DNA from: Palsa-504 sp963800415
Lineage (GTDB): Bacteria; Actinomycetota; Actinomycetes; Streptosporangiales; Streptosporangiaceae
Length of the DNA: 64,000 nucleotides
Direction: 5' to 3'
Assembly: GCA_963800415.1 (NCBI GenBank)
Contig: CAWDBS010000070.1
Span: forward strand, 1-64,000
This document shows positions 1-9,725 of this stretch, in pieces. Positions within the stretch are counted from its first letter, which is position 1, and the number at the start of each line of letters is the position of its first letter. Both the position numbers and the translations under genes were made by a program. Under the pieces are notes generated by a model. The model was not told the origin of the DNA, did no database searches, and saw nothing but the letters and a program-made list of their open reading frames with translations.

Positions 1-621
1 AGGCGACGGGCAAGTGGGGAATCCGGGTCGGCCCGGGCCAAGCTCAAAGCCATCCAGCCGCCCAGCTCCATTCAGGACTCGATGGAGAAGCAGATGCGCG
101 CCGACCGGGACAAGCGCGCCGCCATCTTGTCCGCCGAGGGGTCCAAGCAGTCGGCCATCCTGACCGCCGAGGGCGAGCGCCAGGCGGCCGTGCTCAAGGC
201 CCGCGGCGACTCCGAGGCGCTCGTGCTCCGGGCGGAGGCGGACGCCAAGGCCCAGGCGGCGCGGGCGCGCGGGCAGGCCGAGGCGATCAGCACCGTGTTC
301 AAGGCCATCCACGAAGGCAACCCGGACCAGCGCCTGCTGGCCTACCAGTACATGCAGATGCTGCCGCAGATCGCCCAGGGCGACGCGAACAAGGTCTGGA
401 TCGTGCCCAGCGAGATCGGCAAGGCCCTGGAGGGCATCGGCGGTTTCTTCAGCTCCGCGACCGCGAGCCGGGCCGACGGCCAGCCCGCCCCGGCGGCGGT
501 TCCGGCCCCGTCAGCAAGCTGGCCCCGTCGGAGCTGGCCCCGTCGGAGCTGGCCCCGTCAGGGTCGGGGCCGCAGTTCGACCCGCCCGTCGGTCGTCACG
601 CGGGTCTCGAAGGATGGCTGA
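1..621 (+). CDS. SPFH/band-7 (stomatin-like) protein, C-terminal part
   Basis: This is the C-terminal ~200 residues of a band-7 membrane-microdomain protein; the membrane anchor and most of the SPFH domain lie before the window. The stretch IQPPSSIQDSMEKQMRADRD closes the SPFH domain and is followed by the Ala/Glu-rich coiled coil (repeats of AILTAEGERQAAV type), then LLAYQYMQMLPQIAQG and WIVPSEIG, as in family members. Family knowledge: such proteins scaffold membrane domains and may control proteases. The first 32 bases read naturally (ATGKWGIRVG) in frame 3 while everything from about base 34 reads in frame 1, so one extra base sits near 30-33. The tail is built from a 15-bp tandem repeat and overlaps the convergent Rieske gene by about 60 bp, so the last ~35 residues may be out of frame. 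Confidence 0.75.
   Translation, partial: RRRASGESGSARAKLKAIQPPSSIQDSMEKQMRADRDKRAAILSAEGSKQSAILTAEGERQAAVLKARGDSEALVLRAEADAKAQAARARGQAEAISTVFKAIHEGNPDQRLLAYQYMQMLPQIAQGDANKVWIVPSEIGKALEGIGGFFSSATASRADGQPAPAAVPAPSASWPRRSWPRRSWPRQGRGRSSTRPSVVTRVSKDG
517..561. repeat. 15-bp tandem repeat, three copies
   Basis: Three adjacent copies of AGCTGGCCCCGTCGG, the last with one mismatch, lie in the 3' end of the band-7 gene just before the convergent Rieske stop. They encode SWPRR repeats in the open frame, or LAPSE repeats in another frame. The second reading looks more protein-like, so the frame may have slipped just upstream. Confidence 0.8.
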
Positions 622-1436
622 CGGGCGGTAGCGGGCCCGTGCACGACGGTGCCGTCGGCGATCACGAAGGTGGATCCGTGCCAGGGACAGGTGATGCAGG
701 CAGCGCCCCGCTCCAGGACGACCCGTCCCTGATGCAGGGGCCCTCCGAGATGGGAGCACCGGTCTGACAGCACGCTGACCTCGGCTCCCTGCCGGTACAC
801 GAGCAGGGACAGGTAGCCGAGCTGGCGGCGGATCGGGCGCCGGTCGGGCAGTTCGGGCAGCCCGCACAGGTCGTGCCAGCCGAGCCCGGACAGGTGGCTG
901 ACCGACTCGGCGGTGGCTGGTGCCCGCGCCGAGCCGCAGCGCCAGGTGCCCGCCGAGGTAGGCGCCGACGGTGGCCACGGCGAACCCGGCCGCCGACAGC
1001 GCCCGGCCGTAGCGGCCCCGGCCGCCTGCCTCGGGCCGCCAGCGAGCCGAGGAACAGCGTGGCCGCGCCGCCCTGGCAGACGGCGTGCACCAGGCCGACC
1101 CGCTGCTGGTCCTGGTGCAGCGCCGACCAGTCGGCCAGCCCGGTGGCCGCCGCGGGCGCGGTGCCCGCGATGCCTGCCGCGAGCGACACCCGCGCGCTCG
1201 GTGCCGGGGAACAGGTCGAGCAGCACCGCGGAGGTCCGCAGCAGCCGAGCGGCAGCCGGACCAGCGCGGGGTGCGCGGGCTGGCCGAACGGGACGCCATG
1301 CAGGGCGTCGGTCCGCGCGCCGCCCGGCAGCGCGCGCACCACGGAGTCGGAAAGACGCTGGATGACGGGGTTGAGGGCGTGCGCTCGCTCGATGCGCCTC
1401 GGCGACGGCCGCTGGCCGGGACAGCAAGGAGGCCAT
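558..1436 (-). pseudogene. DUF2231-Rieske [2Fe-2S] fusion protein, frameshifted
   Basis: The last ~100 codons encode a complete Rieske domain: CSHLGG, then CPWHGSTF about 15 residues later, the two Cys-x-His and Cys-x2-His halves that bind a [2Fe-2S] cluster. Upstream, the pieces of a DUF2231 membrane domain can be read only by switching frames: MASLLSRPAAVAEA, then QPAHPALVRLPLG, then LRTSAVLLDLFPGTERA, then GTAPAAATGLADWSALHQDQ, then AAGFAVATVGAYLGGHLALR, then back to the Rieske frame. That requires about five indels between 900 and 1400. The domain pair is known in actinobacterial membrane ferredoxin-like proteins of unknown role. ATG at 1436 is the best start. It is either a decayed gene or an error-rich stretch; I cannot tell which. 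Confidence 0.7.
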
Positions 1437-1735
1437 ACGGGTCTTGCGCGCGTGCCGCGCCGTGGGAAGCAGGGATTGCCGCACGATCAATGCGTACCCG
1501 CCCCTCGCGCCGCTATCCCCGGCGTGCCTCAGCAGCTTCGTCGCCCAGCCGGTCCGCTGGCCGCGGCAACTATGCCGAACTGTGCCTCTCGTCGTGTCAC
1601 ATCGTGCCGGCGTGCTACCCGGGCCTGGCTGGCACGGGTGCGCTGATCGGGGCGGGTAGGCCTGGTGGGGCCAAGGATGCGGGTTACCCGGCTGTCGAAA
1701 CGACCGGGGTGCCTAGTGTCCACCGCGCAGGAACC

Positions 1736-2413
1736 CTACGGCTTGAACCGGTAGCCCATGCCCGACTCGGTGAGCAGGTACCTCGGCCGGGAGGGTTCGG
1801 GTTCCAGCTTGCGGCGCAGCTGGGCCAGGTAGACGCGCAGGTAGTTGCTCTCCGTCTCGTACGTCGGGCCCCACACCTCCCGCAGCAGCTGCCGCTGGGT
1901 GACCAGGCGGCCGCTGTTGCGCACCAGGATCTCCAGCAGCTGCCATTCGGTGGGGGTCAGCCGGACGCCGGAACCATCGGCCCGTACCACCTGCTTGGCC
2001 GCCAGGTCCACGGTGAAGTCCGCGGTCGCCACCACCGGCTCGTCCGGGGCGGGCGACGCGCGACGGACCGCGGCCCGCAGCCGGGCCAGCAACTCATCCA
2101 TGCCGAACGGTTTGGTCACATAGTCATCGGCGCCCGCGTCGAGCGCGGCTACCTTCTGGCTTTCCTGGCCCCACGCCGACAGCACGATAATCGGGATCGA
2201 CGTCCAGCCGCGGACGCCGTGGATCACCGCGGTGCCGTCCATGTCCGGCAGCCCGAGGTCCAGGATGATCACGTCGGGGCGGTCGCGGGCCACGGCGGCG
2301 AGCCCGGTGGTGCCGTCGACGGCCGTGCTGACGTCGTATTCGCGCGCGCTGAGGTTGATCCGCAGCGCGCGCAGGATGGACGGCTCGTCGTCGACGACGA
2401 GCACCCGCGTCAT
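1736..2413 (-). CDS. kdpE: KdpE-like OmpR-family response regulator
   Basis: The 225-residue length is usual for KdpE. An N-terminal receiver domain has the acidic pair in VVDDEPS, phosphoacceptor Asp52 in IILDLGLPDMDG, and the TKPF lysine. The C-terminal winged helix has RLTPTEWQLLEILVRNSGRL and ends YLLTESGMGYRFKP, the KdpE-type ending. It should bind DNA when phosphorylated by the kinase encoded just upstream, whose reading frame it overlaps by 4 bp (ATGA type), so the two are translationally coupled. No kdpFABC genes are in the window. The nearest potassium-related genes are the KimA-like permeases divergently placed beyond the kinase, a plausible but unproven target. Confidence 0.9.
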   Translation of the reverse strand: MTRVLVVDDEPSILRALRINLSAREYDVSTAVDGTTGLAAVARDRPDVIILDLGLPDMDGTAVIHGVRGWTSIPIIVLSAWGQESQKVAALDAGADDYVTKPFGMDELLARLRAAVRRASPAPDEPVVATADFTVDLAAKQVVRADGSGVRLTPTEWQLLEILVRNSGRLVTQRQLLREVWGPTYETESNYLRVYLAQLRRKLEPEPSRPRYLLTESGMGYRFKP

Positions 2414-4308
2414 GACCCCGAAGACCCGGGAGCGCCGAGCACGGACTTGTCCTGGCTCGCCGCCGGCAGCGTGATCCGCACCGTCAGGCCGCCGCCCGGC
2501 GTGTCCGCGGCGATGATCCGGCCGCCCATGGCCTCGGCGAAGCCCTTGGCCACCGCGAGCCCGAGCCCCACGCCGCCCGGGTAGCGGTCGCCGACCCGGG
2601 TGAACGGCTCGAAGATGCGTTCCTTCTGCTCATCCGGCACGCCCGGCCCGTGGTCCACCACCTCGAGCCACACCGTGTCGCCGTCCAGCGTGGCCTGCAG
2701 CTCGGGCGGCCGGGCGGCCGGCGAGTGCCGCAGCGCGTTGGAGAACAGGTTGGCCAGGATCCGCTCGAGCAGGCCGGGGTCGGCCAGCACCAGCGGGAAG
2801 CCGTCCGGCACCGCCATCTCCAGCCGCAGGCTGTCATTGTCATCCAGCCCGAGTAGGGCCACCGGCGCCACCTCGTCGATCGCGGTCGGGCGCAGGAACG
2901 GCTGCAGCGATCCGGTGTGCAGGCGGCTCATGTCGAGCAGGTTGCCGATGAGGGCGTCGAGCCGGTCCGCGTTCTGCTCGATCGTGGCCAGCAGGTCGGC
3001 CTCGTCGGCTTCGGACCATTCCACGTCGGTCTGCCGCAGGCTGCTGACCGAGGCCTTGATCGAGGCCAGCGGGGTGCGCAGGTCGTGGCTGACCGCGGCG
3101 AGCAGCGCGGTCCGCATCCGGTTGCCTTCGGCCAGCGCCTCGGCCTGGGCGGCCTGGGTGCGGAGCCGTTCCCGGTCCAGCGCGGCCGCCGCCTGGGCGG
3201 CGTACCCGGCCAGCAGCGCCGGCGTGGCCGAGGAGACCTGCCCGGTGACCAGCAGGGTCAGGTCGCTGCGGATGTCGATGCGCGAGGCGGCCGGCAGGCT
3301 GCCCCCGGCGCCGCTGGAGGCGGCCCGCACCCACCGCCCGCCCGCCCGTTCGGCCAGTTCGGCCTGGCCGCCGTGGGTCCGGGTGAGGTGATCGAGCACG
3401 GCCGCGGGGGAGTCGGCGCCGGCCAGCACGGTCTGCGCCAGCTCGAGCTGCGCGGCCGCCTCTTCCCGGGCCGCGGCGGCCTGGACGGCGCGCCGGGCGG
3501 CGAGGTGGACCATGCTGCTGACGGCGACCGCGACCGTCACGAAGAGCAGCAGCGCCAGCAGGTTCTTCGGCTGGGCGATGGTGAACGTGTGAATGGGCAC
3601 GGTGAAGTACCAGTTGAGCAGGAGGCTGGCCGTCACCGCGGCGAGCACGGCGGGCCAGAAGCCGCCGACCACCGTGATCGTCACCACCGCGACGAGGTAG
3701 ATGAGCAGGTCGTCGGCCAGGTCCAGGTGCGGCCGCCAGGCCGCGAGCACCACGGTCAGCAGCGGCAGCAGGACCGCGGCGAGCAGCACGCCCGCCAGCC
3801 GCCGGCGCACGTCGATGGCGCCGGCCGCTGCCCCGGTCGCTGCCCCGGCCGCCGAAGCCAGCCCAGCCGATCCAGCCGCCCCGGCATCAGGCCGGGCCCT
3901 CTTCGCGGCAGGGCGGCCGGCCCGCATCCGCGTACCCATGCTTACCAGTGTGCGCCGTCGCCAGTACCAGCGGAACACCAGGCCGAACCCGACTCCGGCC
4001 GCCGCGCTCACGGCGAGCACGACGGCCGCGTGCGCGGCGGCCGGCCCGGTGGGCCGCAGCTGCGCGTAGGGCGGCCGGGAGAAGCCTGTGGTGGTGAGCC
4101 AGCCGATGCCGGCCAGCAGCACCGACGCGACCGGCTCGGCCGCGAACGACATGATGCCGGCGATTACCGCGCAGGCGATCAGCACCCCGGTCGCGGGCAG
4201 GCGGCCGTGCAGTGCGGCGGCCACCGTGCCGACGGCCAGGAACATGGCGAAGCCGACCGGCAGCGCGTAGGGCGCCGGTATCGCTCGCTGTCCTGGACGG
4301 TGTCTCAT
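2410..4308 (-). CDS. KdpD-like sensor histidine kinase lacking the KdpD/USP input domains
   Basis: This 632-residue membrane kinase has an extra N-terminal hydrophobic block (residues ~10-115) and then a DUF4118 four-helix segment (~170-270, including LLIYLVAVVTITVVGGFWPA and NWYF) like that of KdpD. A coiled coil and GAF-like region follow, then HisKA with His408 in LLAAVSHDLRTPLASIK and an ATPase domain with the N box (ILANLFSNALRHSP) and G boxes (DHGPGVPDE, GVGLGLAVAKGF). Full-length KdpD is about 850-900 residues; the soluble KdpD and universal-stress domains that sense potassium or c-di-AMP are absent. It is coupled to the downstream KdpE. The 165-bp divergent region to the KimA-like gene could be its regulatory target. 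Confidence 0.88.
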   Translation of the reverse strand: MRHRPGQRAIPAPYALPVGFAMFLAVGTVAAALHGRLPATGVLIACAVIAGIMSFAAEPVASVLLAGIGWLTTTGFSRPPYAQLRPTGPAAAHAAVVLAVSAAAGVGFGLVFRWYWRRRTLVSMGTRMRAGRPAAKRARPDAGAAGSAGLASAAGAATGAAAGAIDVRRRLAGVLLAAVLLPLLTVVLAAWRPHLDLADDLLIYLVAVVTITVVGGFWPAVLAAVTASLLLNWYFTVPIHTFTIAQPKNLLALLLFVTVAVAVSSMVHLAARRAVQAAAAREEAAAQLELAQTVLAGADSPAAVLDHLTRTHGGQAELAERAGGRWVRAASSGAGGSLPAASRIDIRSDLTLLVTGQVSSATPALLAGYAAQAAAALDRERLRTQAAQAEALAEGNRMRTALLAAVSHDLRTPLASIKASVSSLRQTDVEWSEADEADLLATIEQNADRLDALIGNLLDMSRLHTGSLQPFLRPTAIDEVAPVALLGLDDNDSLRLEMAVPDGFPLVLADPGLLERILANLFSNALRHSPAARPPELQATLDGDTVWLEVVDHGPGVPDEQKERIFEPFTRVGDRYPGGVGLGLAVAKGFAEAMGGRIIAADTPGGGLTVRITLPAASQDKSVLGAPGSSGS

Positions 4309-4472
4309 CTCTTGCTATTTCAGCCCCGGCACCAGCCAATATCAGCGGTCTTGACGGAACCTTAACGCCCAGCTCAGAAAGCTTGACGGGCCGCATACGG
4401 CGGCGGCCGGGCCGCGCGCATAGCGTCGTGACTTGACCAGCAACCGAGTGCCCGGACGGAGCTAGAGGCCAA

Positions 4473-6929
4473 GTGGCTGTGCGCAGAGCGGCTGGCTTGC
4501 TTACCGGCGACCAGGCCAACGAACTCCCGGAGACCTTCTGGTACTCGGCCAAGCGCCGCCTGCTCGGCCCGCCGATGATCAACGCGCAGCTCCGGGAGCA
4601 GCGGCTGTCCAAGACGCTCGCGCTGGGCGTGCTGTCGCCGGACGGCATCTCCTCCTCGGCCTACGGCACCGAGGAAATCCTCATTGAGCTGATCAAGCTC
4701 TTCGGCATCGCCGCGTTCGCGGTGCTACTGCCGATGACCGCGGTGATCTTGTTCGTCATGCTGCTCGTGGTGCTCCTGTACCGCGAGGTCGTCGTCATCT
4801 ACACCCGGGCCGGCGGGTCCTACGTGGTCGCCAGGGACAACTTCGGGCCGCGGATCGCGCAGGTCGCCGCCGTGGCGCTGCTGATCGATTATGTCGTCAC
4901 CGTCGCGGTGCAGATCGCCGCGGGCACCGCGGCCGTCGCCTCCGCGCTCCCGGCCATCGGCCCCTACGTGACCGAGATATCCATCGGCATCATCCTGCTG
5001 ATGTGCTTCGGCAACCTGCGCGGCATCCGGGAGGCGGGCAAGATCTTCGCGCTGCCCACCTACCTGTTCTCCGGGTCGGTCATCTTGATGATCGTGGTCG
5101 GGACCGTCCGCGAGGCGCTCGGTAACCTGCCGCAGCAGAACATCTACGCCCTCCACGGGCTATATAAAATCGGCCCCGGCGCCTCCAGCTTTACCAGCTT
5201 GGTGATCATCTTCACGCTGCTGAGGGCGTTCGCCAACGGCGGTGCCTCGCTGACCGGCATCGAGGCGGTCTCCAACGCCGTCAGCGCGTTCAAGCCCCCT
5301 GAGGGCATCAATGCCCGCCGGGTCCTGGTGATAGAGGGCCTGATCCTCGGCACGCTGGTGGCCGGCATCTCCTGGCTGGCGCACCTGACCCACGCCGCTC
5401 CCTACCAGGTCGGCTTCCCGACCGTGATCTCGCAGGAAGCCAGCATGGTGTTCGGGTCCGCCGGGCACTTCATGTTCTTCGTGGTGCAGGCCGCGACCGC
5501 GCTGATCCTGTACACCGGCGGCAACACGAGCTTCAACGGCTTCCCGTTCCTGACCAGCTTCGTCGCCGAGGACTCCTTCCTGCCGCGGTGGTTGACGAAG
5601 CGGGGCCACCGGCTGGTCTTCTCCAACGGCATCATCGTGCTGACCGTGCTGTCCGTGACGCTGATAGGGGTCGTCGGCGCCAACGTGAACGCGCTCGTGC
5701 CGTTCTACGCGATCGGCGTGTTCACCGCCTTCTCCATGGCCGGATTCGGCATGGCGAAGTACTTCCGCACGCACCAGGGACCCGGCTGGCGGCACAAGCT
5801 GGTCATCTGCTTCTCGTCCGGGGTGCTCACCTCGATCGTGGTGGTGATCTTCGCAGTGGTGAAGTTCACCGAGGGCGCCTGGCTGATCCTGATCATCTTC
5901 CCGGTCGGAGTGTTCGCGCTAATCCGGCTCAACCGGGAGTACCGCACCGAGGCCCGGGTCCTGGAGAACCTCGGGGAGCGTCGCGCGTCAGGCGTGGGAC
6001 CGAGCCAGCCGAACTACTCCCGCCGGGTGGTCGTCGTCTTCGTGGACGACTTCGACCTATCTACCGTGGCCGCGCTGCGGTACGCGAAGAGCCTGCGGCC
6101 GACGACGGTGCAGGCCGTGCACTTCGTCATCGACACCGAGCAGGCGGAGCGGCTGCGGTCCGCCTGGCTGCCCGATCGCGGCGTCTCGCTCGAGTTCGTC
6201 GACTGTCCCGACCGGAGGCTGACCCGGGCCGCCGCCGATCTGGTCAGCCACGAGGCGGAACATCCCGGCACGCAGGTGACCGCGATCTTGCCCCGGCGCA
6301 GCTTCTCGCCGCTGCTCGGCCGGCTCCTGCACGACCGGACGGCGGACAAGATCGCCGGCGTGGTGAGCCGGGTGCCCAACGCCGCGGCCACCATCATCCC
6401 GTTCGACGTGCAGAACCGGCTGCACGTTCTGCAGGAACGCCAGGCCGTGCGCGAGGGGACCGCGCCGGCCAGCCTGACGCCGGTGCCCGGCCCGCCCGCC
6501 GACGCGACGGCGGAGGAGCAGCACCTGGCGGTCGCGGCAGCGGTCGCCGCGGCCTCGACCGGCGAGGAGAAGCCCGAGCCGCTGCCCGGCGCCGGCGGGT
6601 ACGACCGGCCGGTGCCGCCGCCGGGCGTCACCCCGATCGGCTCGATTCACCAGCCGCGCCGGACCGTCGTCGAGGGCCGCGTCCGGGTGGTCGAGATCAG
6701 GTCGGTGGAACAGAACTCCGTGCTGGCCTGCGAGATCTCCGATTCGACGGGGGACCTCACCGCCATGTTCTACGGTCGCTCCCGCATCCCGGGGCTGATG
6801 TGCGGCTCCAGGGTCCGCTTCCGCGGTCCCGTCGGCATCAAGCACGATGCCCCGGTGATGGTCAACCCGGCGTACGAGCTCATCGTCCCGTACACGGCCG
6901 GCGAGTCAGGCAAGAACGGCGATATATAG
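4473..6929 (+). CDS. KimA-like potassium permease with USP-like and OB-fold tails
   Basis: This 818-residue protein belongs to the APC/KUP-type superfamily. Residues ~45-480 hold about 12 membrane helices with family motifs such as LSPDGISSSAYGTEEIL, DYVVTVAVQIAAGTAAVAS and TGGNTSFNGFPFLTSFVAED, closely resembling Bacillus KimA (YdaO), a high-affinity potassium importer. A soluble alpha/beta domain similar to universal-stress folds follows (~505-650, from RRVVVVFVDDFDLSTVAALR). The last ~100 residues form an OB-fold (VVEGRVRVVEIRS to NPAYELIVP) like the small proteins encoded beside TrkA genes in streptomycetes. The GTG start is preceded by GGAG. It is divergent from the KdpD-like kinase and convergent with a paralogue. 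The potassium role is inferred from family and context. Confidence 0.85.
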   Translation: MAVRRAAGLLTGDQANELPETFWYSAKRRLLGPPMINAQLREQRLSKTLALGVLSPDGISSSAYGTEEILIELIKLFGIAAFAVLLPMTAVILFVMLLVVLLYREVVVIYTRAGGSYVVARDNFGPRIAQVAAVALLIDYVVTVAVQIAAGTAAVASALPAIGPYVTEISIGIILLMCFGNLRGIREAGKIFALPTYLFSGSVILMIVVGTVREALGNLPQQNIYALHGLYKIGPGASSFTSLVIIFTLLRAFANGGASLTGIEAVSNAVSAFKPPEGINARRVLVIEGLILGTLVAGISWLAHLTHAAPYQVGFPTVISQEASMVFGSAGHFMFFVVQAATALILYTGGNTSFNGFPFLTSFVAEDSFLPRWLTKRGHRLVFSNGIIVLTVLSVTLIGVVGANVNALVPFYAIGVFTAFSMAGFGMAKYFRTHQGPGWRHKLVICFSSGVLTSIVVVIFAVVKFTEGAWLILIIFPVGVFALIRLNREYRTEARVLENLGERRASGVGPSQPNYSRRVVVVFVDDFDLSTVAALRYAKSLRPTTVQAVHFVIDTEQAERLRSAWLPDRGVSLEFVDCPDRRLTRAAADLVSHEAEHPGTQVTAILPRRSFSPLLGRLLHDRTADKIAGVVSRVPNAAATIIPFDVQNRLHVLQERQAVREGTAPASLTPVPGPPADATAEEQHLAVAAAVAAASTGEEKPEPLPGAGGYDRPVPPPGVTPIGSIHQPRRTVVEGRVRVVEIRSVEQNSVLACEISDSTGDLTAMFYGRSRIPGLMCGSRVRFRGPVGIKHDAPVMVNPAYELIVPYTAGESGKNGDI

Positions 6930-6966
6930 GCCGAACGACCGGGTTCGCGCCCCGCTGCCGCCCCGG

Positions 6967-9485
6967 CTACACCGCGGGGAAGATCAGCTCGTAGGCGGGA
7001 TTGATCATCACCGGGTGGCCGTCCTTGATGCCGACCGAGCCCTTGAAGCGGACCCGCGCGCTGCACACGATGCCGGGGATGTGCGAGCGGCCGTAGAACA
7101 TGGCGGTGAGCGAGCCGGTCCCGTCGGATATCTCACAGGCCAGCACGGAATTGCGCTCGACCGGCTTGATCTCGACCACCCGGACGCGGCCCTCGACGAC
7201 GGCCCGGCCCGGCTTGGTCAGCGAGCCGATCGGCGTGACGCCGGGCGCCATGGCCGGCCCGTCCGCCTGGCCGGCGTGGGACCCGCGCTGGCCGTTGCCG
7301 TCGCCCGGCCCCTTCTTCCTGAGCAGGCCGCGGGCCTTAGCCGCCGACTCCGACAGCGGCGCGGTGGCCTCCGGGGTCTGTCCCGTCCGCCTGTGCCCCG
7401 TCCGCCTGTGCCCCGTCCGGCGCGGCGTGCTTGGCCGCCACCGCCGCTTCCCCGGACCTGATGTGCTGGTCGGCGGCGTCCAGGGCGGAGGCGTCCAGGG
7501 TGCCGGCGGCCACCGTGGCGGCCTGGCGTTCCTGCAGGACCCGGACCCGGCTCTCCACGTCGTAGGGAATGATGGTCGCGGCCGACCGCGGGATGCGGTT
7601 CACCACCGCGGCGATCTTGTCCGCGGTGCGGTCGTGCAGCAGCCGCCCGAGCAGCGCGGAGTAGCTGCGCCGGGGCAGCACGACGGTCACGTGCGTCCCC
7701 GGGTCGCTGACCTCCTGCTCGACCATTTCGGCCGCCGCCCGGAGCAGCCGGCGGTCGGAGACGTCGATGAAGTCCAGGGGGACGCCGCGGTCGGCGCGCA
7801 TCCATTTCTCCCGCAGCTTGTCGGCCCGGACGCTGTCGATGACGAAGTGCACCGCGCGGATGCTGGTGGGCCGCATGCTCCGCGCGTACCGGAGCGCGGC
7901 CACGGCGGCTAGGTCGAAGTCGTCCACGAAGACGAACACGGTACGCCGGCTGTAGTGCGGCGGAGGCGGCGGCTGGTTCTCGGTGATCGTCTCGAGCACC
8001 TCGGACTCGGCCGAATACTCGCGGTTCATCCTGATCAGCGCCGGGACCAGGACGGCGAACAGGACGACGACCACCCAGGCGCCCTCGGCGAACTTCACCA
8101 CCGCGAAGATGGCCACCACGATCGCGGTCATCACGCCGGCCGAGAAGTTGATGATCATCCGCCGCCGCCAGCCCGGCGTCCGGTGCCTGCTGTGGTACTT
8201 GGCCATGCCGAAGCCGGCCATCGAGAAGGCCGTGAACACGCCGATGGCGTACAGCGGGACCAGGTTGTTGACGTTGGCGTCCTTGATGATCAGCAGCGCG
8301 ACGGACACGATGGTCAGCAGGATGATGGCGTTGGAGAACACCAGCCGGTGGCCCCGCTTGAGCAGCCACCGGGGCAGGAACGAGTCGCCGGCCACGTAGC
8401 TGGTCAGGAACGGGAAGCCGTTGAAGCTGGTGTTGCCGCCGGTGTACAGGATCAGCATGGTCGCGGCCTGGAGCAGGTAGAACATGGCGTGCCCGATGAT
8501 CGTATGGCCGAAGACGAGCTGGGCTTCCTGGGCTAGGACGGTGGGGTAGCCGCTCTTGTAGGGCGTGGCGTGGGTGGCGTGCGCCAGCCAGGAGATGCCC
8601 GCCACCAGGCCGCCGAGGATCGCGCCCTCGGCCATCAGCACGCGGCGGGCGTTGCGGCCCTCCGGCGGCCGGAACGCGCCGACCGCGTTCGGACACCGCC
8701 TCGATGCCGGTCAACGACGCGCCGCCGTTGGCGAACGCACGCAGCAGGGTGAAGATCATCGCCCCCGTGATCAGCCCGGCCGAGCCGGAGCCGAGAGCGT
8801 AGGTGCCGGGCAGCGCGTGCGGATCGGACTGCGGCAGGGTTCCCGTCACCTCGCGGATCAGCCCGACGATGATCATCAAGATGACCGCGCCCGAGAACAG
8901 GTAGGTCGGCACCGCGAAGGCCCGGCCCGCCTCCTTGAGCCCGCGCAGGTTTCCCAGGCACATGAGCAGGACCACGCCGACGCAGATTTCGAGCTTGTAC
9001 GGGCCGATCCCCGGGAAGGCGGAGGCCACCGCGGCTGTACCCGCCGCGACCTGCACCGCCACGGTCACCACGTAGTCAATGAGCAGCGCGACCGCGCACA
9101 CCTGGGCGATGCGCGGGCCGAAGTTCTCGCGCGCCACCACGTACGATCCGCCGGGCCTGATGTAGACCATGACGATCTCGCGGTAGGACAGCAGCACGAG
9201 CACCATGACGAACAAGATGACCAGGGTCATGGGCAGGATCAGGCTGAACGCGGCCACGCCGAGCGCGGGCACCAGCACGATGAGGATTTCCTCGGTGCCG
9301 TAGGCCGACGAGGAGATGCCGTCGGGTGACAGCACGCCCAGCGCGAGCGGGTTGGATAGCCGCTGCTCCCCGAGGTCCTGGTTGACCAGTGGCGGGCCGA
9401 GCAGCCGGCGTTTGGTCGAGTACCAGAATGTATCGGGCAGGCCCTCGCTTCTGTCGAGCAAGCCTGCTGCCTTCCGCGTGGCCAC
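6967..9485 (-). pseudogene. Second KimA-like potassium permease, two frameshifts
   Basis: This is a close paralogue of the gene facing it, with the same order: ~12 helices, USP-like domain, OB-fold ending VMINPAYELIFPAV. It cannot be read in one frame. The N-terminal frame holds to GIEAVSE near 8690, where one extra base in the tccgaac stretch shifts it; NAVGAFRPPEGRNARRVLMA then continues in the next frame. That frame runs to about 7380, where a second one-base slip near the cccc run leads to SESAAKARGLLRKKGPGD and the OB-fold. If the indels are sequencing errors this is a full-length transporter of ~830 residues. Tail-to-tail placement with the first copy leaves only 37 bp between stops. 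Confidence 0.8.
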
Positions 9486-9725
9486 TGATCTGCGCCTTTC
9501 ATGGGGTCTCTACGCTTTGTGGGCGCCAGAGACTTCTTACCATCACAACTGCTGTGCAAGTAACCGGCAGCCCGCGGATGGCGGGGCCCGGGCCGTCGTG
9601 GCCTGCCTGGGAAAGGACTACCCCGTATACCGCGTGTTCACCCGCATGTGCCAAGGTAGCGAGCGGGCGACATCACCCTAGGCTGGGCGGGAAGACGTTA
9701 GCGGCCGAGCTCGAAGAGGCTTCCC

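Noticed and set aside
4309..4472. c-di-AMP (ydaO) riboswitch before the KimA-like gene
   Set aside because: KimA genes in Bacillus have one, but I could not find its conserved core in this 164-bp region or in 9486-9725.
9506..9533. GTCTCT...AGAGAC inverted repeat between the second KimA-like gene and the MgtE-N gene
   Set aside because: Only 6-bp arms with a 16-base loop; could occur by chance, and no conserved partner motif supports an operator call.
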